A DNA stretch of 64,000 nucleotides from an uncultured Acidimicrobiales bacterium (GTDB taxonomy: Bacteria; Actinomycetota; Acidimicrobiia; Acidimicrobiales; Bin134): positions 930,001 through 994,000 of the forward strand of contig OX638344.1 in assembly GCA_951813555.1 (NCBI GenBank). Reading direction: 5' to 3'. A program made the translations under genes and the position numbers. Below are positions 1 through 9,400 of this stretch, one piece after another; position 1 is the first letter of the stretch, and each line of letters starts with the position of its first letter. A model generated the notes under the pieces. The model searched no databases and was not told where the DNA came from. It saw only the letters and a program-made list of their open reading frames with translations.

Positions 1-2
1 TG

Positions 3-527
3 TACGCGGTCGAGAGCCCGGAGCTCATGGCTGCGGCCCTGCTGCGAGCCGGGATCGACATCCCGATGATCTCCAGCGAGGCCAGCGGAGAGGAGTACCT
101 GAACTTCGGCGTTGATCCCAGTGCCATCCAAATTCACGTGTACGCCCAGGCACCGCTCAGGTACATCTATGAGCAGGGCGATCCCCTGCTGGAAGAGTGC
201 GTCGAGAACTACAACAACGCGCAGATCACCGACGAGGACGGCAACGTGGAGGTGGTCAACGTCACCGAGGATCCCAGCCTTCCCGGCAACTTCTCCCTGG
301 TAGCCCGGGCCTGTCAGGCGGTTCAGCTCTTCGCCGCCATTGCCACGGCCGCTGGCCCCAACCTCACAAACGAGACCTTCTTGGAGGCGGCGGCATCGCT
401 GGGGGCCATTGACTTGCCCGGCATGACCGCAGCCTCCGTATATGAGGGGAAGACCGGCGCCGATGACACACCGATGCTCAAGGCGGTGTGGGACCCCGAC
501 GAAGAGGAATTCGTACCGGTCCCCTGA
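3..527 (+). CDS. ABC transporter substrate-binding protein, LivK type (5'-truncated by window)
   Basis: C-terminal 174 residues of an extracellular solute receptor of the branched-chain amino acid ABC transporter class. The frame is open from base 3 and the start lies upstream of the window. The core segment 'AIATAAGPNLTNETFLEA' recurs in closely similar form in the receptors at 17111 and 33256, which identifies the family. The tail ends in an acidic 'WDPDEEEFVP' stretch resembling the end of the receptor at 17111. Its stop overlaps the ATG of the next gene by one base (TGATG), so the two are probably translationally coupled. The ligand is unknown; this family also binds amides, aromatic acids and other small organic acids. 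Confidence 0.85.
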   Translation, partial: YAVESPELMAAALLRAGIDIPMISSEASGEEYLNFGVDPSAIQIHVYAQAPLRYIYEQGDPLLEECVENYNNAQITDEDGNVEVVNVTEDPSLPGNFSLVARACQAVQLFAAIATAAGPNLTNETFLEAAASLGAIDLPGMTAASVYEGKTGADDTPMLKAVWDPDEEEFVPVP

Positions 528-1348
528 TGGCAGTCAACGTCTTCGACCAGTTGGTGCCCGTGGGGGGCACCAAGAACCTCCGCGACATCGGCGGCATTGC
601 TACGCCTGAAGGCCTCGTGGTGCGCCCTGGGGTGCTGTTTCGATCCGACACCCTTCACGAAGCGGTAGTGGATGACTTGGCCAGGCTGGACCTCGCCTGC
701 GTGGTCGATTTCCGCAGTGCCGCCGAGGTAGAACGCCGGCCCGACCGGCTCGACGGTCTCGACCTGCGGTGGGTGAACCTGCCCGTCGACAACCCCAGAA
801 GCGCTGGTTCGCATCTCGTCGGACAAGAGGATCTGCCGGAGTTCAGAGTGGAGATGATCCAACACTGGCTCAACCGCGACTTCGATGCGGTGGGCAAGAT
901 GGTCGACGAACTGAGCATCGACATCGCGGGCGACCGCGTGAAGAGGTACCAGAGCTTCGCCACCGATTTCGCTCCGGTCTTCGCGGCGTTCTTCGCAGAG
1001 TTGGTAGCCGCCATGGGCCGACCCCTCCTCTACCACTGCGAAGGCGGAACCGATCGGACTGGAGTGGCCACCGCTTTGCTGCTCGGCGTACTCGGCGTCG
1101 AGCGCGAGGCGGTGATGGAGGACTACCTCGCCACCAACACCGTCGTGGCCGACGAGTTGGAAGAACTGCGTCAATTGGCCCCGCCCTCTCTGTGGCCGAT
1201 CATCGGCGCCCAGCAACAGCAGATGCAGGCGTTTCTCGACCACATCGATTCAGAATGCGACGGCATCGACAGCTACGCCCGATCGCACCTCAAACTCACC
1301 GACGAAGCCATCGCTCAGCTCAGATCGACCTATCTCGCCCCCGCATAG
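527..1348 (+). CDS. Tyrosine-protein phosphatase family protein (Y_phosphatase3-like)
   Basis: A 273-residue cytoplasmic protein resembling the bacterial tyrosine/serine phosphatase family. The N-terminal 'NLRDIGG' segment and the active-site loop HC(E)GGTDRTG are both present. Cys171 and Arg177 form the CX5R signature of cysteine-based phosphatases, and an Asp sits inside the loop. The ATG at 527 overlaps the upstream receptor stop and gives the usual family length; an in-frame start at 488 would lie inside the receptor gene and is not needed. Substrate could be a phosphoprotein or a small phosphate ester. The coupling to a transporter receptor gene is a context observation only. Confidence 0.82.
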   Translation: MAVNVFDQLVPVGGTKNLRDIGGIATPEGLVVRPGVLFRSDTLHEAVVDDLARLDLACVVDFRSAAEVERRPDRLDGLDLRWVNLPVDNPRSAGSHLVGQEDLPEFRVEMIQHWLNRDFDAVGKMVDELSIDIAGDRVKRYQSFATDFAPVFAAFFAELVAAMGRPLLYHCEGGTDRTGVATALLLGVLGVEREAVMEDYLATNTVVADELEELRQLAPPSLWPIIGAQQQQMQAFLDHIDSECDGIDSYARSHLKLTDEAIAQLRSTYLAPA

Positions 1349-1365
1349 ACGACGCGGGGAATTCC

Positions 1366-2565
1366 CTAGTGGGTCTCTCGGCGGCGTCGGTGGGCGGCCA
1401 ATTGGGCGGCGAGTTCGTCGGGGGTGGTCTTGTCGGCGAGGGCTTCAAACACCAGGTCCTGCTGTGACGGCGGCGTGAGACCGCCTATGGGCACGTCGCG
1501 GTCGAGGTTGGTGGGAAAGGCATAGCCCTCGGCGCTGGCCGCCACCGCGCAAGCGATGAGGGCGGCGTCCATCCCCTCTTCCTGGCGTTGAAGCAAGGCC
1601 GGGTAGATTGCGTTGACAATGCGCTCGCGGTCCACGGCTTCGGTGGCCCGACCCATGGCTGAGGAGATCTGCAACAGGTTGGCCATTCGCCGGACATCGT
1701 TGGTTTGGTTGTGGCCCCCGGCATGGAACACCGCTGGGCTGAAGAACACCAGGTCGCCCTGGTCGAGCTCGATCTGCACATGGTTTTCGGCGAAGTACTC
1801 GATCAACTCCGGCCGCCGCCACGCCAAATATCCGAGCTCGTACTTGTGGGAGTGAGGCAGCAGCATGGTGGCCCCCGTTTCCGGGGGCATGTGGCAATGG
1901 GCAACACCCCCCTGGAGGGTCAATACCGGCGACAGGCGGTGGGCGTGAATTGGATACCGCTCGGCCACATCGTCGGTCATGAACCCCACGTGATAGTCCC
2001 GATGGGGCATCTGGGCCGCTCCGCCGGGGTTGATGGCGTTCACCTGGGCGGTGATCTGGTAGCCGGGGCCGAGCCAGGCCAGCGAGGCAAGGTCGATCAT
2101 GTCGCAGGCGTAGTAGTCCACAAAGGTCTCAGGATCGGCCACGGCCAGCTTCTCCAGCGCATTCCACAGCCGGTCGTTGGCCCCAGGCTTGGCGTAGTGA
2201 TCGCCCCCGCCGGTTCCGGCCTCGCGCTCTTCGGCGATGATCCGTTCGAACACCTCGGTAGCCCGGTCGACCACCGCAGACTCGATGGCCCCGGTGATCA
2301 CGATCACCCCCGGACCGTCGTGAAGCGCCCGAGTCAGCTCGTTGCGAACGGCGGCGGCCTGGTCGAGATCGCGTAGATGCCCCTGCAATTTCTCGGTGCG
2401 GTATACCAGTGCCCGATCAGCCACCGCGTCGGCCAACGGATAGTCCTCCAGCGCCACATCGACCTCCACAATGGAGCGCAATTCTTCGAGGTCAAACCCG
2501 TGTCGGCTCGTGACCGCAACCTCTCCCGCGATGGCTCGGGATGGGTCGAGCGGTGTGGTGGTCAT
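1366..2565 (-). CDS. Phytanoyl-CoA dioxygenase (PhyH) family protein
   Basis: A 399-residue Fe(II)/2-oxoglutarate-dependent oxygenase. The facial triad is visible as His188-x-Asp190 ('MPHRDYH') and a distal His near residue 281 ('FHAGGHNQTND'), followed by Arg292, the expected 2-oxoglutarate anchor. Such enzymes hydroxylate aliphatic substrates; the substrate here is unknown. The frame stays open far upstream across the neighbouring gene, but the ATG at 2565 ('MTTTPLDPSRA') begins the plausible protein. It is divergent from the receptor gene at 2665, with about 100 bp between them for promoters of both. Two further PhyH genes lie at 30021 and 32339. Confidence 0.85.
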   Translation of the reverse strand: MTTTPLDPSRAIAGEVAVTSRHGFDLEELRSIVEVDVALEDYPLADAVADRALVYRTEKLQGHLRDLDQAAAVRNELTRALHDGPGVIVITGAIESAVVDRATEVFERIIAEEREAGTGGGDHYAKPGANDRLWNALEKLAVADPETFVDYYACDMIDLASLAWLGPGYQITAQVNAINPGGAAQMPHRDYHVGFMTDDVAERYPIHAHRLSPVLTLQGGVAHCHMPPETGATMLLPHSHKYELGYLAWRRPELIEYFAENHVQIELDQGDLVFFSPAVFHAGGHNQTNDVRRMANLLQISSAMGRATEAVDRERIVNAIYPALLQRQEEGMDAALIACAVAASAEGYAFPTNLDRDVPIGGLTPPSQQDLVFEALADKTTPDELAAQLAAHRRRRETH

Positions 2566-2664
2566 ACTGGTGAAAACCTCATATCCGCTTTCTGGCAACG
2601 TTACTCCACGTCTGTTAGCGTCGCCGGAAGAATCATCTGCCGGTGAGCCCGGAGGGGGAATCCG

Positions 2665-4167
2665 ATGAGTCACACCAAGTGGCGTCCTTTTATCTTTGCA
2701 CTTGTCGCGGTATTTGCGCTGGTCGCAGCATCGTGCAGCAGTTCGGAGGATGCTGACGAAACCCCGGTTGCAGAACCGGCAGCCACTAGTGCCCCCGCAC
2801 CCGCCGAGGAGCCCGAACCCGAGCCCACGGCCGAGCCTGAGCCCGCGGATGAGCCCGCTGACGAGCCGGCCGAAGAGCCTGAGCCCGCTGATGAGCCGGC
2901 CGACGAACCGGCTGACGAGCCCGAGCCTGAGCCGACTCCCGAGCCCACGCCGATCCCCGTGCCCGAAGGGTCCACGGTGGGCATCACCGACGACACCATC
3001 AAGGTGGCCATCTTGCGCAGCGATTCCAAGGCTCTCGAAGATGCGGGCATCCTCCCCGACACTGGCGACATTCCGCGCAACTACGTGGTCTTTGCCGAAC
3101 AGGTCAACGCCAGGGGTGGTGCTGGAGGGCGCAACATCGAGATTGTGTTCCACACCTATCCGCCAGGGGCGTCGGCCACCGACCAGCAGGCCGCTTGCAT
3201 CGCAGCCACCGAGGACGACCAAGTGGCCGTCGTCCACTTCGTGGGCGGGGTGACGGCCGAGACCGTGCTGTGCGCCACTGAGGGCCATGAGCGGATCGCC
3301 TACATGCTGTCGGGCATTCTGCCTCAGGAAATCTATGACCGCTCTAACGGCCGGCTGTTCTCCCAGGCCATGACCACCGAGCGTCTGGTAGGGGCCTGGC
3401 CAACCTTGGCCGAAGCCCAGGGACTGCTCGACGGCGCCACCATCGGGTTGATGCGTGGCGACATCGGCGAGCACGAGGTGGCGGCCGGAGTGCTCGAGGC
3501 GGCACTAGCCGACGCCGGTTACGAACTGGCCGACGAAGTGGCCCTGCCCTGCCAAGGCACTTCATGCTCTCAGGTCGACATCGGCTTGGAGCGCATGCAG
3601 GCCGCCGATGTGGACACGGTGTTCTCCCTGCTGCCCCCGTCGCCGTTTGGGATCGCGGTATTCCTTGCCGCTCAAGCGGACTGGGAACCGCAGTGGCTGG
3701 TCAGCGATATTGAGAACCTGGTGTACGCCTCAGTGGCCCAAGCGGTGTACCAACGGGGCGCGGATCCCACCCTCTTTTATGGCTTGTACGGACTGAGCTA
3801 CGGCCTCGACCGACTGAGCCCCGACGAGCACACCATCGAGTGCAATGCCGTATTCACCGAGGTCACCGGCATCGAATACGACACCGTCGAGAACGAAGAC
3901 GCTTGGAGCGCAGTGGGCAGCACTTGCCTGTTCATCAAGAACCTGGAGGCGGCGGCCAACTGGTCTCAGGAGACCTACGGCACCGTCAACCAGACCACTC
4001 TCATACAGGGCTTCGAGTCGCTCACCGACTACAAGCTCGGCGACATCACCGGCTCGTGGAGTCCCACCAAGCACGACGCCCCCGACGCGATCACGCTCAA
4101 GGAGTACAGAGCCGACTGCGCCTGCTGGGTCGAGATCGACGGTGCCCGGATGTTGCTCGACCAATAG
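2665..4167 (+). CDS. Branched-chain amino acid-type ABC transporter substrate-binding lipoprotein
   Basis: A 500-residue lipoprotein receptor. A signal peptide ends in a lipobox (LVAAS-C, Cys24). A Glu/Pro/Ala/Asp-rich linker of about 75 residues follows, coded by degenerate GAGCCC/GACGAG-type triplet repeats, and would hold the receptor off the membrane. From about residue 105 the type I periplasmic-binding fold begins ('TIKVAILRSD'). The ATG has a strong ribosome site (GGAGGGGGA, 5 nt spacing). It heads the transport gene set: the MFS-LivF gene follows after 36 bp, then LivHMG. It is more distant from the receptors at 3, 17111 and 33256, which share motifs it lacks. Ligand unknown. Confidence 0.88.
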   Translation: MSHTKWRPFIFALVAVFALVAASCSSSEDADETPVAEPAATSAPAPAEEPEPEPTAEPEPADEPADEPAEEPEPADEPADEPADEPEPEPTPEPTPIPVPEGSTVGITDDTIKVAILRSDSKALEDAGILPDTGDIPRNYVVFAEQVNARGGAGGRNIEIVFHTYPPGASATDQQAACIAATEDDQVAVVHFVGGVTAETVLCATEGHERIAYMLSGILPQEIYDRSNGRLFSQAMTTERLVGAWPTLAEAQGLLDGATIGLMRGDIGEHEVAAGVLEAALADAGYELADEVALPCQGTSCSQVDIGLERMQAADVDTVFSLLPPSPFGIAVFLAAQADWEPQWLVSDIENLVYASVAQAVYQRGADPTLFYGLYGLSYGLDRLSPDEHTIECNAVFTEVTGIEYDTVENEDAWSAVGSTCLFIKNLEAAANWSQETYGTVNQTTLIQGFESLTDYKLGDITGSWSPTKHDAPDAITLKEYRADCACWVEIDGARMLLDQ

Positions 4168-4203
4168 ACGATCTGCATCTGTCGCTAGGCGCCATCTGAA
4201 GGG

Positions 4204-6405
4204 ATGACCGATTCCCCCAGGTCGGGGACCCCGGCGGATCTGGTCGCCAGAGTCTTCGACGAAGAGGAGCGCCGCCAACAGGAGATTGCCGCTGCCGAGG
4301 CCGCCCAGCGCGGCCCGGCGGGTAGTTTCGACGCCGAACAACTCACGCTGCGCCAAGGATTGCGCAGAGGCGGAAAGGGGCTGATCGGGTTCATCGGCCT
4401 GCTCGGTTTCGTGGAGACGCTGGAGACGTCGGCCTTTGCGGTGATCGCCCCCGACATCCAGAAGTCCCTCGACGTCTCCGATGGAACCATCGGCGCCATC
4501 GGCGGCGCCTTCGGCATCTTGTTCCTGCTGGGCTCCATCCCGCTGAGCTCGCTGGCCGACCGCATACCCCGCAAGCTGGTGGTGGGAGCGGCGATGTCGC
4601 TGTGGTCGGTCGTGGTCATGGTCACCAGCGCCATTTCCAATGCCTTCTTGCTCTTCATCGCCCGAATGGGCGCCGGACTCGGGCAGTCGTATTACATCCC
4701 GGTGGCCGGACCCATGCTGATGGACGGCTACCCCATCGGAGCCCGGGCCAAAGTCTTCGCTCTGAATGGCTGGTTCCAGATGGCCGGCCAAGCTCTGGGA
4801 CCGCTGGTGGCCGGCCTGGTGGTGCTCATCGCCACCGGCGACGAGGGCTGGCGATGGGTCTTCCTCACAATGGGAGTCATGGGCATTCCATTGGCCGTCA
4901 GCGCCTTCTTTGTGCGCGAGCCCCGGAGAGGCAGCCACGAGATGCAAGCCGTACTCGGCAAGGAGCTAGAGCAGTCCGACGATGAACTGCCCATCTCGCT
5001 GTCGGTGGCCTTTGAGCGGCTCCGCAAGATCAAGTCGTTCTACTACTACCTCACCGGCATGGCGGCCATCGGCTTCGCCATTTTCACCACCATCATCTTC
5101 ATCAACCTCCATCTGGAGGACCACTTCGAGCTGAGCGCGTTCGAGCGGGGCGTCTTCGGGTCGCTGACCGTTCTGCCCGGCTTCGTGGGTGCTGCGGTGT
5201 CGGGCAAGCGGGCCGACGCCCTGTTCAAAGAGAACCCCTCCCGGGCCATGGTCTTCATCGGCGTCCTCGTCGTCACCTTCGGGGCCATCCAAGTGGTGGG
5301 GATATGGATGCCCACGGTCTTGCTGCTCGGGATATTCCTGGGCGCCTCCAATGCCTTCGCGCGGGCTGCCTTCGCCATCCTGCCCGGAGTGATCGCCTCG
5401 GTCATCCCCTACCGGCTCAGGTCCCGGGGCACCGCGCTGGTGGGCATCTACATGTTCTTGTTCGGGGCGTTTCTGGGCGCGGTGATCACCGGGATGCTCA
5501 GCGATGTTCACGGCGAGCAGACCGCGCTCACCATCGTGATCCTTCCGGCCACCCTGGTGGGGGGATCGCTCATGGCCTACGGCTCCCGGTTCATCGAGGG
5601 TGACATCGCCTTGGTCATCGAGGAATTGCACGAGGAGCAAGACGAGGCCGAGCGCATGGCGGGCGCCGACGTGGCCGACATCCCGGTGCTTCAGGTGCGC
5701 AACCTGGATTTCTCCTATGGCAAGGTGCAGGTGCTGTTCGACATCGGCTTCGAAGTGCGCCGAGGGGAGTCGCTGGCCCTCTTGGGCACCAACGGCGCGG
5801 GCAAATCGACGGTGCTGCGGGTGGTGAGCGGGCTGGGTGTGCCCCAGCGGGGCGTGGTACGGCTCCACGGGCGCACCATCACCTATGCCGACCCAGGGAT
5901 GCGGGCCAAAATCGGGATCGTGCAGTTGGCCGGGGGCAAGGCCATATTCCCCGGCTTGTCGGTGGAGGAGAACCTGCGCATGGCCGGGTTCCGCTACAGC
6001 CCCGCCGAACTCGAACTGCGCCTGGAACGAGCCTACGAACTTTTCCCGGTAGTCGCTGAGCGCCGTTCGGCCACTGCCGGCGATTTCTCCGGCGGACAGC
6101 AGCAGATGCTTTCGCTGGCCATGGCGCTCATGCACGACCCGGAGATCTTGATGATCGACGAGTTGTCGCTCGGCTTGGCCCCCGTGACCGTGCAGTCGCT
6201 GTTGGAAGTGGTGGAGCGGCTACGGGATGACGGGCAGACCATGATCATCGTGGAGCAGTCGCTGAATGTGGCCCTGGCCGTGGCCGACCGGGCCATTTTC
6301 TTAGAGAAGGGGCAGATCCGCTTTGAGGGGCCGGCCCAAGAGCTGGCCGAGCGAGACGACCTGGCCCGAGCCGTCTTCCTCGGACAGTCGGGATCGGGCG
6401 GCTGA
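4204..6405 (+). CDS. MFS permease fused to LivF-type ABC ATPase
   Basis: A single 733-residue reading frame with two complete domains. Residues ~57-460 look like a 12-helix major facilitator permease, with the loop 2-3 signature 'LADRIPRK' and large-substrate-type GAGLGQSYYIPV helix. A charged linker (~461-490, 'EELHEEQDEAERM') follows. Residues ~492-725 are a LivF-like ATPase with Walker A 'GTNGAGKST' (~528), signature 'FSGGQQQM' (~628), Walker B 'ILMIDE' (~648) and an H-loop region 'IIVEQS'. LivF is normally a free cytoplasmic subunit, so tethering it to an MFS carrier is unusual. The neighbours supply the missing receptor and LivH, LivM and LivG domains. The fusion continues through both domains without any internal stop. 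Confidence 0.9.
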   Translation: MTDSPRSGTPADLVARVFDEEERRQQEIAAAEAAQRGPAGSFDAEQLTLRQGLRRGGKGLIGFIGLLGFVETLETSAFAVIAPDIQKSLDVSDGTIGAIGGAFGILFLLGSIPLSSLADRIPRKLVVGAAMSLWSVVVMVTSAISNAFLLFIARMGAGLGQSYYIPVAGPMLMDGYPIGARAKVFALNGWFQMAGQALGPLVAGLVVLIATGDEGWRWVFLTMGVMGIPLAVSAFFVREPRRGSHEMQAVLGKELEQSDDELPISLSVAFERLRKIKSFYYYLTGMAAIGFAIFTTIIFINLHLEDHFELSAFERGVFGSLTVLPGFVGAAVSGKRADALFKENPSRAMVFIGVLVVTFGAIQVVGIWMPTVLLLGIFLGASNAFARAAFAILPGVIASVIPYRLRSRGTALVGIYMFLFGAFLGAVITGMLSDVHGEQTALTIVILPATLVGGSLMAYGSRFIEGDIALVIEELHEEQDEAERMAGADVADIPVLQVRNLDFSYGKVQVLFDIGFEVRRGESLALLGTNGAGKSTVLRVVSGLGVPQRGVVRLHGRTITYADPGMRAKIGIVQLAGGKAIFPGLSVEENLRMAGFRYSPAELELRLERAYELFPVVAERRSATAGDFSGGQQQMLSLAMALMHDPEILMIDELSLGLAPVTVQSLLEVVERLRDDGQTMIIVEQSLNVALAVADRAIFLEKGQIRFEGPAQELAERDDLARAVFLGQSGSGG

Positions 6406-6407
6406 GC

Positions 6408-9400
6408 GTGCTGGCCACCATTCACACTGTGCTGGGCACCGTCAACGGTGTGCTGGGCACCGTCAACGGTGTGCTGGGCACCGTCAACGGTGTGCTGGGC
6501 ACCGTCAACGGTGTGCTGGGCACCGTCAACGGTGTGCTGGGCACCGTCAACGGTGTGCTGGGCACCGTCAACGGTGTGCTGGGCACCGTCAACGGTGTGC
6601 TGGGCACCGTCAACGGTGTGCTGGCGTTCACCTTCAACCGCCAGATCGTGTTCAACGGGCTGGTCACCGGCATCACTTACGGGGTGATGGCCGTTGGCCT
6701 GGTACTGATCTTCAGATCTACGCGGGTGATCAACATCGCCCACGCCGAGGTGGGGGCCTTCGGCGGGGCGCTGTTGGGACTGCTGGTGGCCAAGTACAGC
6801 GTGCCGTATCCCATAGCGCTGGTGGCCGGGCTGGCCGCCGGGGCCGCATTCGGCGGGATCATCGAGCTCACCGTGGTGAGACGCCTGGCCAATGCTCCCA
6901 AGGTGATCTTGTTCGTGGCCACCATGGGGGCGGCGCAGGTGGTGTTCCTGGCCGGTTTCTGGCTGCCCAACTACACCGCCATCGCCAGCTTCCCCACCCC
7001 GGTCGACGGCCGCTGGGAGCTGTTCGACATAAGGATTCGCAGCGCGCAGCTCTTGGTGCTGATCGTGGTGCCGGTGATCGTCGCCGTGCTGGCCCTGTTC
7101 TTGGAGCGAACCAAGTACGGCACGGCCATCCGGGCCTCGGCCGAGAACCCCGATGCCGCCCGGCTGTCGGCCATCAGCACCAAGGCCATGTCCACTGCGG
7201 TGTGGACCATCGCCGGGCTGTTGTCGGCCATCACCGCGGTACTGGTCGCCCCGCTCAAGGGCCAGGGCACCGTGATTGAGGCGGCCACGCTGGGGCCGGG
7301 GCTGTTGCTGCGGGCCCTGGCTGCGGCACTCATCGCCCGGATGCACTCGCTGCCCGTCGCGCTCTTGGCCGGTGCAGTGATCGGCGCGGTCGAGGTGACG
7401 CTGTTGTTCAACTACTTCGAGGAGCCAGGACTGATCGACGCGGGGCTGTTTGCCGCCATGTTGATCTCGGTGCTGTCTTACCACCGGCGACAGCGAGGCA
7501 GCGAAGGGGCTCAATCCATGTCGTTCGCCCCCCGGGTGCGACCGGTGCCCCGCCAACTCCAACAGCTCTGGTGGGTGCGCTATCTGCCCCAGATCACCGT
7601 CACCGTTGCACTGGCGGTGGCCATCGTGCTCCCGTTGATCGTGACCCGCCCGTCGCGCCACTTCCTCTATTCCCTCATGCTGCTACTGGCCATAGTGGGC
7701 ATGTCGCTCACCCTGCTCACCGGTTGGGCCGGTCAGCTCTCGCTGGGACAGTTCGCCTTCGCAGGGCTCGGCGCCATGCTCACCACCGCCATGGTGCGGG
7801 GCGTCAACTTCTCCATCGGAGACAGCGACTTCGAACTGCCGGTGATCCCGTTTGAGGGGGCGGTGTTCTTGGCCGCATTCGCCTGCCTGGTTACCGCAGT
7901 GGTGGTGGGGTTGCCCGCGCTGCGCGTCCGAGGGCTTTTCTTGGCCGTCATCACGCTGGCATTTGCGGTAATGGCCCAAAACTGGCTGCTTGAGCGCGAC
8001 GTGCTCACCGGGGGAGATCTGGTGGTGCGCTTGCCGCGGGCCCGGTGGGGCGACAGCTTCGACCTGAAGTCGCAGCGCACCTACTACTACGTGTGCCTGG
8101 GAGTGCTGTGTTTGTGCGCCATTTTGGTGAGCAGAATACGCCGCAGCGGAGTGGGCCGGTCGCTTATAGCGGTGCGCGACAACGAGCAGAGCGCGGCGGC
8201 GTTCACTGTGTCGCCCACCCGGATGAAGCTGGTGGCGTTCGCCATCTCCGGGGCGCTGGCCGGACTAGCCGGCGGGCTCATCGCCGGGCTGCGGGTGCAG
8301 TTCGGGCCCACCGCGTTCTCCCCCGACGAATCGCTGCGGGTGGTGGCCATTGCGGTCATCGGCGGACTGTCGTCGATCTGGGGGGTGATCCTGGGTGCCC
8401 TGTGGGTGGTGGGCATTCCGTCGTTCTTCGCCGAGTCCCAGCAGGTGCGCCTGCTCACTTCGGGGGCGGGCGTTTTGATCCTGCTCATGTACCTTCCCGG
8501 CGGGCTGATCCAAGTGGCCTATTCGATTCGCGATGCCGTCTTCGCCGCCGCGGCTAAGCGGATCCCCGACACCACCGTGGAGCGGGAGCCCGCCCCTATT
8601 CCGGCCCGAGCCGTCTCGGCCGCAGTGGCCGATCGAAAAACCCCGGCCGGCGTGCCTGCCCTGGCGACCACCGGGGTGTATGTGCAATTTGGCGGGGTCC
8701 ACGCGGTGGAGAACGTGGATCTCGCTGTGCAACCGGGCGAGGTGGTCGGCCTCATCGGCACCAACGGGGCGGGTAAGACCACGCTCATGAACGCGGTCGG
8801 TGGGTTCGTGCCGTCGGTCGGTCAAGTAGAGATATTCGGCACCGACGTGACCCGGTTGTCCCCCAGCAGCCGGGCCGGCCTGGGGCTGGGCCGCACCTTC
8901 CAGCAGGCCGACCTGTTCCCCGACCTCAGCGTGCGGGAGACAATCCAGGTGGCGCTGGAAGCCCGAGGCCGCTCCCAGGTCATCCCCACCCTGTTGGGTC
9001 TGCCCAGCGCCCGGCGCCGGGAGCGTACTCGCCAGGCCGAGGGCGATGAGCTCATCAGCTTCTTCGGGCTAGGGCGCTATGCCAGCTCATTCATCAGCGA
9101 GCTCTCCACCGGAACCCGACGCATCGTGGAGCTTTCGTGCCTTATCGCGCTCGAAGCCCGGGTGCTGTGTTTGGACGAACCCACCGCGGGAGTGGCCCAG
9201 CGGGAAACCGAGGCGTTTGCCCCGCTGGTTCTGCGCATCCGCGAGGAACTGGGCGCATCGCTGTTGGTGATCGAGCACGACATGCCGTTCATCATGGGCA
9301 TCAGCGACCGGGTGTACTGCTTGGAAGCCGGGGCCATCATTGCCGAGGGAACCCCCGATGAGGTGCGAAACGACCCGCTGGTGATCGCCAGCTACCTGGG

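Noticed and set aside
2566..3474. N-terminal extension of the PhyH protein upstream of 2565
   Set aside because: The frame is open, but the extension is antisense to the receptor gene, low in complexity and unlike PhyH proteins.
6429..6617. CRISPR array or terminator cluster
   Set aside because: The units are contiguous with no spacers, lie in frame inside a coding region and are followed by no cas genes or U-tract.
6033..7661. A 542-residue open frame on the minus strand with HTVDGAQ-like repeats
   Set aside because: It is antisense to the LivF and LivHMG coding regions; it stays open because the 21-bp array has no stop in any frame and the flanks are GC-rich. It shows no recognisable domain.
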